Shown in pieces: positions 37,069-46,545 of a stretch of 64,000 nt of DNA. The notes beneath the pieces were generated by a model, which was given only the letters and a program-made list of their open reading frames with translations, made no database searches and had not been told where the DNA came from. Each line of letters opens with the position of its first letter. Within the stretch, counting starts at the first letter, position 1. The DNA is taken from contig NZ_WELI01000005.1 of NCBI RefSeq assembly GCF_009184635.1, positions 558,001 to 622,000 on the forward strand. Direction: 5' to 3'. A program made the position numbers and the translations under genes. The DNA comes from Rudanella paleaurantiibacter (GTDB lineage: Bacteria; Bacteroidota; Bacteroidia; Cytophagales; Spirosomataceae).

Positions 37069-37998
37069 TCAACTAAGTCCGTTTGCTCCCTCTTTTTCCT
37101 TCACCACAAACGGTTTAAGCCCACTTTGGGCTAAAAACAACTTCCCCAGATACTCGCTCATCACGGCCAGAAATACCATTTGTAGCCCCGTAAGCAACAG
37201 TACCACCCAGGCGACCACTACCCAGCCCGATACCAAAAACCACTGTAGGCTGCTTCCGAGCAACAACACCAGCCCTAACAACAGGCTCAGGCCAAATAAC
37301 CCCAGCCCCAACCCGGCAAACAACCGGAGGGGTACCGTCGAAAAGCCAAACAGTACATTCAGAAACAAGGCCACCAGCTTACTCAGGGTGTAATTGGATG
37401 CCCCCGACTGACGCGGATGATGCGGCACCTCCACACTTGTTACGTTGCGCGTGACCCGAAAAATCAACGCATCGATGTACGGAAATGGCCCGGTATAACT
37501 CACTATTTCCTGCACAACCGGCCGATTAATCAGCTTAAAACTCGACAGGTACAGCGACTTAGGTTTGTCGAGCAGGTAGGTAGTCAGGTAATTGAGCAAG
37601 CTGCTACCCACGTTCCGAAACCAAGCGTGTTTTTTCTGGGCGTACCGGCTGTACACCACGTCGAAATGGCCCGACTGTGCCCTTTCGAGCAGGGTCAAAA
37701 TGGCCTCGGGCGGATTCTGAAAGTCATCATCAATCAGCACGGCGTAATCGCCTTTGGCATAGGTGAGTCCGCACAATACAGCGTTGAACTCCCCAAAATT
37801 CCGCCGAAGCGACAGCCCCTGCACGTTGTTGTACCGATCGGCCAGCCGGTACACAACAGCCTCCGAATTGTCGCGGCTCCCATCGTTTACCAGTACGACC
37901 TCAAACGAAATCGCCGACAGACAATCCTGTAATTTTTCGACCAGCGGCTCCAGTGTTTCCTGACTGTTATAAACCGGAATAACTACGGATAATGTCAT
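37069..37998 (-). CDS. GT2 glycosyltransferase, DPM1/ArnC-like, with two membrane segments
   Basis: A 309-residue enzyme with an N-terminal GT-A domain: SVVIPVYNSQETLEPLVEKL, VLVNDGSRDNS, and YAVLIDDDFQNPPEAI (the DxD-type motif). Two C-terminal membrane helices are around residues 225-290. Relatives transfer sugars to undecaprenyl or dolichyl phosphate. It ends 3 bases from the previous and overlaps the next frame, so it is in one operon with the aminotransferase and isomerase. Confidence 0.9.
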   Translation of the reverse strand: MTLSVVIPVYNSQETLEPLVEKLQDCLSAISFEVVLVNDGSRDNSEAVVYRLADRYNNVQGLSLRRNFGEFNAVLCGLTYAKGDYAVLIDDDFQNPPEAILTLLERAQSGHFDVVYSRYAQKKHAWFRNVGSSLLNYLTTYLLDKPKSLYLSSFKLINRPVVQEIVSYTGPFPYIDALIFRVTRNVTSVEVPHHPRQSGASNYTLSKLVALFLNVLFGFSTVPLRLFAGLGLGLFGLSLLLGLVLLLGSSLQWFLVSGWVVVAWVVLLLTGLQMVFLAVMSEYLGKLFLAQSGLKPFVVKEKEGANGLS

Positions 37999-38001
37999 GG
38001 T

Positions 38002-39099
38002 TTAGGCGAAAGAAGGCATTTGGTTGATAGCCCGAACAACCTGCTCTACTTCTTCGTCAGTGAGCGTTGGGTTGAGCGGCAAACTAACAACTTCACGGTG
38101 CAACTGATCGGCAACGGGCAGCGAGAGGTGGGCCAGGTGCGCGTAGGCTTGCTGACGATGGGGCGGAATGGGATAATGAACGTCGGTTTGTATGCCCTCT
38201 TCGAGCAGGTACGCCCGCATGGCCTCCCGATTAGGGTGCCGCACCACAAACAAGTGCCAGCAGTCGTCGGCAAGCCGGTCAGCGGGGGGTAAAACCAAAT
38301 CGGGATGCGTAATTCTGGTTAGATAATACGAGGCTATCTCCCGACGACGGGCATTGTCTGCGTCGAGAAAGTCGAGCTTACCCAGCAAAATAGCGGCCTG
38401 CATCTCATCGAGTCGCGAGTTATGGCCCGGCAAATCGTTCACGTATTTGCGTCCTGAGCCATAGTTTCGCCAATACCGCAGTTGCTCTGCCAGTTGGTCG
38501 TCGTCTGTTGTGATGGCCCCGGCATCGCCCAGGGCACCGAGATTTTTGGTCGGATAGAAGCTAAACCCAGCTGCGTGACCCAACGTACCAGCCATTTGGC
38601 CTTCGTAGCGGGCACCGTGTGCCTGTGCTGCATCTTCGAGCACCTTGAGCCCATAGCGGCTGGCTACCGCCCGGATACCTGCCATGTCGCAACACCGGCC
38701 GTACAGATGCACGGGCAAAATGGCGCGGGTTCGGTCGGTAATGGCAGCTTCGAGCCGATTGGGGTCAAGGTTGTACGTGCGTGGATCAGGTTCCACCAGC
38801 ACGGGTCGGAGCCCGGCCTGTGTAACCGCCAGTAGTGAGGCAATGTAGGCATTGGAAGCCACGAGCACTTCGCTATCAGGCGGAAACGCCCAGGCCTTGA
38901 GTGTCAGCGTAAGGGCTTCGAGCCCATTGGCTACCCCAATGCAGTGCTTAGCCCCTGTATAACGGGCAAACGCCTGCTCAAAAGCGGTTCCTTCTGCACC
39001 CAGAATGTACCAGCCCGATAAAGCAACCCGTGAAGTAGCAGAAAGTATAGTTTCCCGATAGCGCTCGTTTAAACGTTTCAGATCCAGAAATGAAATCAT
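38002..39099 (-). CDS. DegT/DnrJ/EryC1/StrS sugar aminotransferase (FdtB-like)
   Basis: PLP-dependent transaminase that aminates a nucleotide keto-sugar. It starts MISFLDLKRLNERYRETI. The cofactor region is LEDAAQAHGARYEG, with the Schiff-base Lys in FYPTKNLGALGDAG, and NSRLDEMQAAIL follows. Its start codon overlaps the stop of the upstream isomerase by four bases (ATGA), so together they probably make a 3-amino-3,6-dideoxyhexose such as dTDP-Fuc3N or Qui3N. The product is inferred from the neighbour. Confidence 0.92.
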   Translation of the reverse strand: MISFLDLKRLNERYRETILSATSRVALSGWYILGAEGTAFEQAFARYTGAKHCIGVANGLEALTLTLKAWAFPPDSEVLVASNAYIASLLAVTQAGLRPVLVEPDPRTYNLDPNRLEAAITDRTRAILPVHLYGRCCDMAGIRAVASRYGLKVLEDAAQAHGARYEGQMAGTLGHAAGFSFYPTKNLGALGDAGAITTDDDQLAEQLRYWRNYGSGRKYVNDLPGHNSRLDEMQAAILLGKLDFLDADNARRREIASYYLTRITHPDLVLPPADRLADDCWHLFVVRHPNREAMRAYLLEEGIQTDVHYPIPPHRQQAYAHLAHLSLPVADQLHREVVSLPLNPTLTDEEVEQVVRAINQMPSFA

Positions 39100-39488
39100 G
39101 CAGGCACAGCAGCAAAACGCGAAGTCGGATACGGCTCGGCGATGTAATCGGCCTGATCGTACGGTTGGTTAGCGACAACAAGCAGTATGGCATCGTCGGA
39201 AAAATGATCCATCAGGTGCCAATCCTGAGGTTCCAGCACCAAACACTGATCGGGGCTGTCGAGATAATGAAATTTTTCGACCTGTCCATCATGCGAGTAC
39301 ACACGGCAGCTTCCGGCAAGGCAAACCAGCGCCCCCCAGGTTTTCACGTGCCGGTGTCCGGCCCGTTGTGCGTTGCCTGCACTATAGATGTAGAACACAC
39401 GTTGGATGGTTCCGGGCAGCACATTCTCGAGGATCGTTAAATTTCCTTTTTCCGAAGAAAAGGTCTTAAGTTGATGGAGTTTTGCCAT
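39096..39488 (-). CDS. dTDP-4-oxo-6-deoxyglucose 3,4-isomerase-like protein (FdtA/WxcM family)
   Basis: A cupin of 130 residues that would isomerise the 4-keto sugar to the 3-keto form before transamination. The metal/catalytic pattern is RAGHRHVKTWGALVCLAGSCRV (paired His), preceded by RVFYIY and followed by LVLEPQDWHLMDHF. The ATG at 39488 (MAKLH) is preferred over a TTG at 39497. It is the first gene of the amino-sugar operon. RmlA/RmlB, needed to make its substrate, are not in the window. Confidence 0.88.
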   Translation of the reverse strand: MAKLHQLKTFSSEKGNLTILENVLPGTIQRVFYIYSAGNAQRAGHRHVKTWGALVCLAGSCRVYSHDGQVEKFHYLDSPDQCLVLEPQDWHLMDHFSDDAILLVVANQPYDQADYIAEPYPTSRFAAVPA

Positions 39489-39526
39489 GTTTACCAATCA
39501 TAGGGGTTATTATCAAGCTCGTTGGA

Positions 39527-39534
39527 CAAATTTA
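39527..39534 (-). promoter_or_regulatory. -7 element for the amino-sugar operon
   Basis: Exact TAAATTTG on the minus strand, 39 bases before the isomerase ATG. No clear -33. Confidence 0.45.
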
Positions 39535-39584
39535 TCCGATATTTACTTAAAATTTAACCCCAGTCCCTCAATTCCAATTTGCGC

Positions 39585-40226
39585 ATGAAATTTCCTACCG
39601 TGTTACGACTCAGCGTAATAGCAGTTTTGGCCGCAATCGCTTACTTTTTATTAAAACCAATATTGTTCAACGGTGACAATTCGAGCGCAAGCGGGTCAGT
39701 TAACGTAGCAGAATGGAACAAAGAGCTTACAAAAAGCCGGGAAAATAAAGATGAATTTTTTCGGACCGATAAAGAGTCTCCTCTGGAAGACAAAGCCTCT
39801 TTTAAGGGATTACTCTACTTTCCGGGCAATATTGAATACCGGGTTGAGGCCAGATTCGAACCTTTTGCCGACAAAACGCAACGCATTGTGATTCCCCTCT
39901 CTGATGGTTCGGAGGAAGTGTACGAGCAATCGGGGCACGCTGTGTTCAAGCTCCAGGGCGAGGTATGCCGGCTGCTGATTGTGAAACAGGGCGAAACGTA
40001 TTCCATTTTATTCAAGGATGCGACCTCGGGCAAAACTACCTACGGCGGTGGCCGGTACATCGACTTGAAGGAAAGTGCGTTTCAGGGCAATGCGGTAACC
40101 ATTGATTTCAACACCGCCTATCATCCTTACTGCGTCTACAACCACACATATGCCTGCCCGCTCCCACCCGCCGAAAACACCTTGCCGGTAGCGGTTGAAG
40201 CCGGCGAAAAACTCCCGGCCCAATAA
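39585..40226 (+). CDS. DUF1684 protein
   Basis: A 213-residue protein with an N-terminal signal or anchor (LRLSVIAVLAAIAYFLL). The family's end is clear: TYGGGRYIDL, DFNTAYHPYCVYNHTYACPLPPAENTL and VEAGEK. The family is unknown in function but probably binds a ligand at the conserved Asn/Tyr/Cys cluster. The ATG at 39585 is used instead of the TTG at 39579. It is monocistronic and ends at a good hairpin. Confidence 0.9.
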   Translation: MKFPTVLRLSVIAVLAAIAYFLLKPILFNGDNSSASGSVNVAEWNKELTKSRENKDEFFRTDKESPLEDKASFKGLLYFPGNIEYRVEARFEPFADKTQRIVIPLSDGSEEVYEQSGHAVFKLQGEVCRLLIVKQGETYSILFKDATSGKTTYGGGRYIDLKESAFQGNAVTIDFNTAYHPYCVYNHTYACPLPPAENTLPVAVEAGEKLPAQ

Positions 40227-40238
40227 GAAACACAATAC

Positions 40239-40283
40239 TGAGGTATTGGGGCTTGTCAGGTCTATGCCGGCCCCAATACCTCA
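40239..40283. terminator. Hairpin between DUF1684 and the surface protein gene
   Basis: Perfect 14-bp arms TGAGGTATTGGGGC (40239-40252) and GCCCCAATACCTCA (40270-40283) between convergent genes. There is no long T tract on either side. Confidence 0.65.
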
Positions 40284-40308
40284 TCCATTCCCTCCTTTCC
40301 TTCAACAG

Positions 40309-42921
40309 CTACTGCCCGGTTCCTGCCTGCACACAACTTGCGGTGTAAACCGAGGTAGCCGTGGGCACTACGTCGATAAACGATACCCCACGAGCACCCG
40401 TACTCCAGACCACCTCCTCGCCCGTTGGGCAGGCCGAGGCCGTTAATCGTACACTTTGGCCGGGGCAAATGGTCATCGTACTGGCGGTTATACGAATTGG
40501 AGCCAGCACCTGAAACTGGACAACAGGGCTATACACGTTTGCGCCGTACCGAATCCGAAGCGAATAGTTGGTCGACGCACTGAGCGAGCTGGGTATCGTG
40601 AATACAAGTTGTGTTGCATGGCTGCTCACAGCAGACACCGAAACTGGCGTTACGAAGCCTTCACCCGTCGGTACAATCTCGACCGTGTAACTACCCGCCG
40701 GGTCGAAAGCACATCCCCCACTCACGGATGCATACGTCAGCGTGACCGATTGCCCGGCCACCACGAGCGTCGCACTCTGCCCCGGTGCTGCAGCAAATGC
40801 AGGGTCTTGTAACATCGCGAACGCAATAGCCTGTACGGGTTGGACCGATCGACCATCATGCACAAGCAGTGTCGCCGAAAGCGGCCCAACTGCCCCTGTA
40901 CTTACCGATGCGCTAAATGGAACAGCACTAAGCCCTGTTCCTGATACAACACCGCCTGTACTGGCGGTCAGCGTGTAGCTATACTGCGGGCTACTTGTGC
41001 CAATAGTTGCTGTGAACGTAGCCACTCCATTGGCACAAACGGTTCCATTCCCAATGGCTGGCCCCGTAATGGTCGGAGGGGTGGCTAATACGCTTATCAC
41101 TACCCCACCAGACACCGAACGAGCCCCACCACTCCCGGTATTTCCCTGGTCATTGACAGTGATAGACACCGAGGCAACACCAATGTAGTTCGCCGTTAGC
41201 CTGAAGGTTAAGCCATTGAGTGCGTTATTGATACTGGCCAACGTTCCGGTGAAGATCATGGCAGCATCGGCTGTTCCATCACCAGCCGAAAACGTCAATC
41301 CATTGAGGGTTGCCAGTGAGAACGTCCCCTGGCTACTGTTCATGGTCATCTGCATAGCGCCACTGCCCACATCTTCATCATCGACCCGAATCAGTTGACT
41401 ATTGCTGAATACCAGCAAGCCGTTTTCCTGCACAGTAAGGGTATTGGGCCGGGTTAGTACCGGGGCATCATTCACGGGGGTAACGGTCACAGCAACACTC
41501 GCCGAATTTGTGCAGCCATTCCCGTCTGTACCAGTAACACTATACGTCTGTGTAGTAGTCGCCAGAAACTGAGCGGAACCGCCGGCAATCGAGTTGGCAG
41601 GCACATTGGGGGAAAAGGTATAGGACAAAGCCCCACCGGCTACCAACGTCAGCGACTGGTCTTCGGCAATGGTTGCGCCCGGCAGGGCTACCAATGTCAC
41701 ATTGAGGCTACTTACTGTAACATTGACCGTACCAGACGCCGTTTCGCCCGGGATGTTTCCAACCGTCAACGAAACGGTACGAACCCCGGTGGCAGCCCCA
41801 ACATTGATTGACTGCCCGAAGGCCAACGTGTTCGAAACACCAGTCACAGATGTCCCTCCGCTAATGCTCAGGGTAAAGTTGTACGGGGCACTCAGTCCCG
41901 ATACGTTGGCGGTTACGGTAATGGCCTTGTTTGGGCACACGCCCACGGTAGGCACTTGCAAATTGACCAATGAAACGGGCGGTGCCGAGGTGTAGACCGA
42001 CCCAACGGACCCCACGGTCACAAATCGACCTCCGCCATAGGCAACGCCATACAGAGTCGGCAATCCCCCCGAACCAATACTCCGGCTTGTCCAACCGCCC
42101 GTCAGCGTAGTACTCGTGTACAGCAGCCCATCCGAGCCAACCACTACATAGGTGCCAGCCCCTTCTGTTATGTCCCAAAACTGAGCGCTGGGTACCGTCA
42201 GGGGCGTACTGAAATTGATACCATCGGCCGAAGTCTGTACAAATGCATTGAACAGACTAATTACCCGCCCAACCAGTACGAACGACTCATTGAGAATGGC
42301 ATTCGGAAAAACCAATCCTCCATTCGTTGGGAACTGCTGCCAGTTGACTGCATCGAACGATTCATACCGAAGCAGGGTCGTACCATTATCACCGTAAATA
42401 ATGTAGCGCCCACCCACGAACCCCACAACATCGAGCGATACGCCAGGGTAAGGGAAAGCCTGACGGGCCCAGATTGGCGAAGACCGATACACAAACCCTT
42501 GGTTATCGGTGGCCACAAACTGATTGTTACCAAAGGCAACTTTAAGCAATCGGGCACTGGGTGTCGTGGCAAAAGACACACTGGAGAGCGTAAAACCAGT
42601 ACCCGATGACGATTCCATGATGACCACCCCCTGACTATTTCGTCCCACGGCGACAAACCGGTTGTTACCATACGCTACCGCCAACAACTCGATAGATTGA
42701 TCGGCCAGTAGCGAAACCGTCCAGTTAACCCCATCGGTCGACCGGGCCGTAACCCCCGCACCTACCGCGACAAACACCCCATCTCCGTACACAACATCCC
42801 GAAAATTATTGGTTGTCCCCGACGACCGGGCGGTCCACGTTTGTTGCGCCCATACCGGCACCAAAAGGGCACACCATACTAACACAGACAATATACCTTT
42901 TCGTAAGGTAGAGTTCTCCAT
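40309..42921 (-). CDS. Large secreted repeat protein with BNR-like and cadherin/Ig-like domains
   Basis: An exported protein of about 870 residues from the ATG at 42921 (MENSTLRKGILSVLVWCALLV). The N-terminal 330 residues contain repeated VVYGDGVFVAVG / VAYGNNRFVAVG blocks, like BNR or beta-propeller sheets. The middle has Ig-like segments and a cadherin-like stretch, APVLTRPNTLTVQENG... The C-terminus has SYTVEIVPTGEGFVTPVSVS, YGANVYSPVVQFQV and VVWSTGARGVSFIDVVPTATS, then stops. This end is homologous to the collar-operon protein at 51521. No standard T9SS PNP motif is visible; the surface role is inferred. Confidence 0.75.
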   Translation of the reverse strand: MENSTLRKGILSVLVWCALLVPVWAQQTWTARSSGTTNNFRDVVYGDGVFVAVGAGVTARSTDGVNWTVSLLADQSIELLAVAYGNNRFVAVGRNSQGVVIMESSSGTGFTLSSVSFATTPSARLLKVAFGNNQFVATDNQGFVYRSSPIWARQAFPYPGVSLDVVGFVGGRYIIYGDNGTTLLRYESFDAVNWQQFPTNGGLVFPNAILNESFVLVGRVISLFNAFVQTSADGINFSTPLTVPSAQFWDITEGAGTYVVVGSDGLLYTSTTLTGGWTSRSIGSGGLPTLYGVAYGGGRFVTVGSVGSVYTSAPPVSLVNLQVPTVGVCPNKAITVTANVSGLSAPYNFTLSISGGTSVTGVSNTLAFGQSINVGAATGVRTVSLTVGNIPGETASGTVNVTVSSLNVTLVALPGATIAEDQSLTLVAGGALSYTFSPNVPANSIAGGSAQFLATTTQTYSVTGTDGNGCTNSASVAVTVTPVNDAPVLTRPNTLTVQENGLLVFSNSQLIRVDDEDVGSGAMQMTMNSSQGTFSLATLNGLTFSAGDGTADAAMIFTGTLASINNALNGLTFRLTANYIGVASVSITVNDQGNTGSGGARSVSGGVVISVLATPPTITGPAIGNGTVCANGVATFTATIGTSSPQYSYTLTASTGGVVSGTGLSAVPFSASVSTGAVGPLSATLLVHDGRSVQPVQAIAFAMLQDPAFAAAPGQSATLVVAGQSVTLTYASVSGGCAFDPAGSYTVEIVPTGEGFVTPVSVSAVSSHATQLVFTIPSSLSASTNYSLRIRYGANVYSPVVQFQVLAPIRITASTMTICPGQSVRLTASACPTGEEVVWSTGARGVSFIDVVPTATSVYTASCVQAGTGQ

Positions 42922-43057
42922 AAAAATCAGATTTGTGTAACTCTCGAAGTATAGTAAAATACCCAATACTGGGAGAAATTATCCTGACATACGGTTAGTT
43001 TTTCCCATCACAGACCGTTCGGGCAACTGCTTTCTTCCCACTTTCGCCCCTTCTTCC

Positions 43058-43065
43058 TACTTTTG
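43058..43065 (+). promoter_or_regulatory. -7 element for the pheT operon
   Basis: Exact TACTTTTG, giving a start of transcription near 43072. The TTG at 43070 would lie upstream of it, so the ATG at 43088 is favoured. Confidence 0.5.
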
Positions 43066-43087
43066 CATTTTGCCCCCAAAAGAGCGC

Positions 43088-45577
43088 ATGACTATATCGT
43101 ATAAATGGTTGCAGCAGTTCATCGAACTGACTGAAGACCCCGAGCAGGTTGGCAAAATGCTGACCAGTACGGGTCTGGAAGTAGAAGGAATTGAACGAGT
43201 CGAAGCCGTCAAAGGTGGTCTGGAAGGCGTAGTGATTGGTGAAGTGCTCACCTGCGAGCGTCACCCCGACGCCGATAAACTAAGTCTGACTACGGTTGAC
43301 GCAGGCACTGGCACTCCCCTCAACATTGTGTGCGGAGCGCCCAATGTGGCGGCTGGTCAGCGGGTGGTAGTGGCCCTCGTAGGGGCTACGCTGTACCCAA
43401 CTAACCCCAATGGTGGCCCGGCCGAGCCTCTCACCATCAAGAAAGCCAAAATCAGAGGAGCAGCATCGGAAGGGATGATCTGTGCCGAGGACGAAATCGG
43501 TCTGGGTCATTCGCATGCCGGTATTCTGGTGCTCGACACGGATGTGCCCAACGGTACGCCCGCGGCCGAGTACTTTAAGCTTCAGCCCGATTATCAGATC
43601 GAAATTGGCCTGACGCCCAACCGAATCGATGCGGCCTCGCACATGGGTGTGGCCCGTGACCTGCACGCCCTCACCGGACGTTCTATCACGCTCCCATCCG
43701 TAGATGCATTCCGGGTCGATTCAACTGATTTCCCCCTCGATGTGCAGGTTGAAGCTACGGAGGCCTGCCCCCGTTACGCTGGTCTGACCATCAGCGGCCT
43801 GACTGTCCAGGAATCGCCCGACTGGCTGAAGCAGCGTCTGTTGAGCATCGGCCTGACGCCGATCAACAACGTGGTCGATGTGACCAACTTTGTTTGCCAC
43901 GATCTGGGTCAACCCCTCCATGCCTTCGATGCCGATCAGATTGAAGGCGGTAAGGTGGTTGTAAAAACGCTGCCCGAAGGGACTCCGTTTGTTACCCTCG
44001 ATGGCACCGAGCGCCAGCTGAAAGCCACCGATCTGATGATCTGCAACGGCAACCCCAACCCCGCCGAGGCCGGGATGTGCATTGCCGGGGTATTTGGCGG
44101 TAAGAAATCAGGCGTGAGCGAGCAGACAACCCGAATTTTTCTCGAATCAGCCCATTTCAGCGCGGCATCGGTTCGGCAGACGGTGCAGCACCACGACCTT
44201 CGCACCGATGCTTCGTTCCGGTTTGAGCGAGGTACCGATCCCAACCTACCGGTGTACGCCCTTCAGCGGGCGGCCCTGCTCATACAGGAGGTAGCCGGCG
44301 GGCAGATCAGCTCCGACATCGTCGATATTTACCCAACGCCCGTAGCGCCGTTCCGGGTGCCGGTTCGGTACCGTAACATCGACCGGTTGATCGGTATTCA
44401 GATTGACCGGGCCGAAATTGCCCGGATTCTGAACGCCCTCGACATTCAACTCGATGAAGTTGTGAGCGAGCCCGCCCCCAACGCCGGGTTTATAGCCGTT
44501 GTGCCCCCCTACCGGGTTGATGTGACGCGCGAAGCCGACGTGATTGAAGAAATTTTGCGGATCTATGGCGTCGATAATGTACCGCTCTCGGCTACTCTCC
44601 GCGCCGATTCTCTGTCTGAGTTCCCGACTATCGACGTCAATCAGCTTCAGGGACGGATTGGTGAAATACTGGCGGGCAATGGTTTTTACGAGATCATGTC
44701 GCTTTCGCTCACCCGCCCGGCCTATCACGATGCTATCCGATCGGCCCTACCCGGCGCCGACGTGACGTTGCTGAACCCACTCAGCGACGAGCTGTCGGTA
44801 ATGCGGCAGACTCTGCTCTTTTCGGCGCTCGAAGCCATGGTGTATAACCTGAACCGGCGGCAGAAAGACCTTGCGTTTTTTGAGTTCGGGAAGGTGTACC
44901 ACCAGAAAGAAACCACCGACCCACAAACGGGCGCAGCGGGCCGCAAGTACGTAGAAACCATGCGGCTGAGCCTGGCCATGGTGGGCAACCGACAGGCCGA
45001 AAGCTGGCAGCAAAAAACGCAGCCGGTTACGTTTCATGATCTGGCAGCCGCTGTGCAGCGGGTACTGAGCAGCCTGCGTGTGCGGTCGTTCGATAGTCAG
45101 CCAACCGATTCCCCCCTGTTCCAGTACGGGCTTACATACAGCGTGAACAAGAAACCCGTTGTGAGCCTGGGCCTGGTGAATCCCAAACTGACAAAGCTTG
45201 TCGATCTGAAACAGCCGGTATTTTATGCCGACTTTGACTGGCAGGCCCTGATGAAAGCGTATAGCGGCAAAGCCAAGTACGAAGAGGTGCCCCGTTTCCC
45301 CGATGTTCGGCGCGACCTGTCCCTTGTGCTCGACAAAGCCGTTACGTTTGATCAGATCAGCAAACTGGCGCATCAGACCGAGCGGAAACTGCTGCGGTCG
45401 GTGGGCGTATTCGACGTGTACGAGGGCGAGAACCTAGGTGCTGGCAAAAAATCGTACTCGGTTAGCTTCACGCTGCAAGATCCTACCCAAACGCTCAACG
45501 ATGCGGTCATCGACAAAACGATGCAACGGCTTATGGGCGCTTTTGAGCGGGATCTGGGCGCTGTAATCCGGAAGTAA
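43088..45577 (+). CDS. pheT: Phenylalanine-tRNA ligase, beta subunit
   Basis: Charges tRNA-Phe with PheS. It has about 829 residues and opens MTISYKWLQQFIEL. A tRNA-binding EMAP domain is near 40-155 (VGEVLTCERHPDADKLSLTTVD). The B3/4 and B5 domains contain TNFVCHDLGQPLHAFDADQI and CIAGVFGGKKSGVSEQTTRIFLESAHF. The C-terminal FDX-ACB domain (about 735-829) has FPDVRRDLSLVLDK. The length is typical of Bacteroidota PheT. It leads a cluster with a coiled-coil protein, zapA, 6S RNA and rny. Confidence 0.96.
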   Translation: MTISYKWLQQFIELTEDPEQVGKMLTSTGLEVEGIERVEAVKGGLEGVVIGEVLTCERHPDADKLSLTTVDAGTGTPLNIVCGAPNVAAGQRVVVALVGATLYPTNPNGGPAEPLTIKKAKIRGAASEGMICAEDEIGLGHSHAGILVLDTDVPNGTPAAEYFKLQPDYQIEIGLTPNRIDAASHMGVARDLHALTGRSITLPSVDAFRVDSTDFPLDVQVEATEACPRYAGLTISGLTVQESPDWLKQRLLSIGLTPINNVVDVTNFVCHDLGQPLHAFDADQIEGGKVVVKTLPEGTPFVTLDGTERQLKATDLMICNGNPNPAEAGMCIAGVFGGKKSGVSEQTTRIFLESAHFSAASVRQTVQHHDLRTDASFRFERGTDPNLPVYALQRAALLIQEVAGGQISSDIVDIYPTPVAPFRVPVRYRNIDRLIGIQIDRAEIARILNALDIQLDEVVSEPAPNAGFIAVVPPYRVDVTREADVIEEILRIYGVDNVPLSATLRADSLSEFPTIDVNQLQGRIGEILAGNGFYEIMSLSLTRPAYHDAIRSALPGADVTLLNPLSDELSVMRQTLLFSALEAMVYNLNRRQKDLAFFEFGKVYHQKETTDPQTGAAGRKYVETMRLSLAMVGNRQAESWQQKTQPVTFHDLAAAVQRVLSSLRVRSFDSQPTDSPLFQYGLTYSVNKKPVVSLGLVNPKLTKLVDLKQPVFYADFDWQALMKAYSGKAKYEEVPRFPDVRRDLSLVLDKAVTFDQISKLAHQTERKLLRSVGVFDVYEGENLGAGKKSYSVSFTLQDPTQTLNDAVIDKTMQRLMGAFERDLGAVIRK

Positions 45578-45637
45578 GTTGCCTTAAAGGAGCTGGGCTA
45601 GTGCCTGGCTCTCATTACCGATCCACCCCGGAGTCTC

Positions 45638-45976
45638 ATGCATACTGAAGCGCAACTCAAACTTCTTTTCGACCGGTTGGAGCAAAAGATCACGTATCTA
45701 CAGGATCATGCGAACCAACTGACTGTTCTTGTCGACCAGCTCGAACACGAAAAGAAAAGCCTTCAGAGTACGATTCAGGAACAACGGAACAGGATAAAAG
45801 AGTTAGAGAAAAAACCGGTAAGTGATAAACAAACCTTTACAAAATCAGCAAAAATTGGTAAGATTGTGAAGGATAATCTGGCCCCTACAGCCGATCACAC
45901 CGAACTTAAACGAAAACTCGACGAGTACATTCGGGAAATTGAGCAACTAATTGCCCACTTGAGTACTTTGTCATAA
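45638..45976 (+). CDS. Coiled-coil protein, ZapB-like
   Basis: A 112-residue cytoplasmic protein made of two coiled-coil stretches (about 8-55, with KKSLQSTIQEQRNRIKELE, and 88-108), joined by a basic linker. It has no membrane segment. It occupies the place between pheT and zapA where Bacteroidota often carry a coiled-coil protein, which suggests a cell-division partner of ZapA. That role is inferred from position and length, not from a signature. Confidence 0.6.
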   Translation: MHTEAQLKLLFDRLEQKITYLQDHANQLTVLVDQLEHEKKSLQSTIQEQRNRIKELEKKPVSDKQTFTKSAKIGKIVKDNLAPTADHTELKRKLDEYIREIEQLIAHLSTLS

Positions 45977-46048
45977 ACCAGAAAAGGCCCTGCCCGGTAC
46001 ACGCCCCTGCGCTCAGGAACGACGCCGTAGACAACGCCTGTAAAAGCG

Positions 46049-46339
46049 ATGGAAGACCGTTTATCTATCCGCATCAAAGTTGCCGACAGAGAACTCAGGT
46101 TGAAATCGCAACCTGAAGAAGAATACTTTGTCCGTCAGGCTGCCGCCATGATCGCGGAACGAATCGATTTCTACCGGGCGAATGGATGGCATGATAATCA
46201 GGAGATTCTGAGCATGATTGCAATCGATTGCATCGTGGCCCGCTTGAAGGGCGATGAACAGGTGCAGCGTATGCAACGCATGGTATTTGACAAAATTACT
46301 CAGTTAGACCAGTCTATTTCACTGAATCTAACCCCCTAA
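46049..46339 (+). CDS. zapA: Cell division protein ZapA
   Basis: Small FtsZ-ring stabiliser of 96 residues. It has the ZapA pattern LSIRIKVADRELRLKSQPEEEYFVRQAAAMIAERI, then EILSMIAIDCIVARL, and a C-terminal coiled coil. It binds FtsZ protofilaments and promotes bundling. It lies just before the 6S RNA candidate. Confidence 0.9.
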   Translation: MEDRLSIRIKVADRELRLKSQPEEEYFVRQAAAMIAERIDFYRANGWHDNQEILSMIAIDCIVARLKGDEQVQRMQRMVFDKITQLDQSISLNLTP

Positions 46340-46344
46340 TGTCT

Positions 46345-46545
46345 TTAATCTGATCAGCAAGTCGGCTCTGCCCTAAACCCCGTAGCCGATGCCCGTACAA
46401 ATACAGGCAAAACGCATCTGACAGATTACCTCGTTGTTGGTGAGCCATACACAAACCGACCGGGCGTGCAGTGCGCCCGGATTTTCCGCTGGTCTGGCTC
46501 ACTTTTTGTTCGGAAGCGGCTGTATCGGACCCGGTTGATGCAATT
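46345..46545 (+). ncRNA. ssrS: 6S RNA candidate
   Basis: Between zapA and rny. CCCCGTAGCCGATG (46378-46391) and GTTGGTGAGC (46436-46445) correspond, in order and at similar spacing, to the CCCCTGAGCCGAT and GTTGGTGAGC strings I recall in E. coli 6S. Between them lies a short hairpin GCCCGT...ACAGGC. Apical pairing is GTGAGCCA with TGGCTCAC around a CCGGGCG/CGCCCGG stem, and a partial closing stem is possible. It would bind RNA polymerase with the housekeeping sigma factor and dampen transcription in stationary phase. Ends are approximate. Confidence 0.65.
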
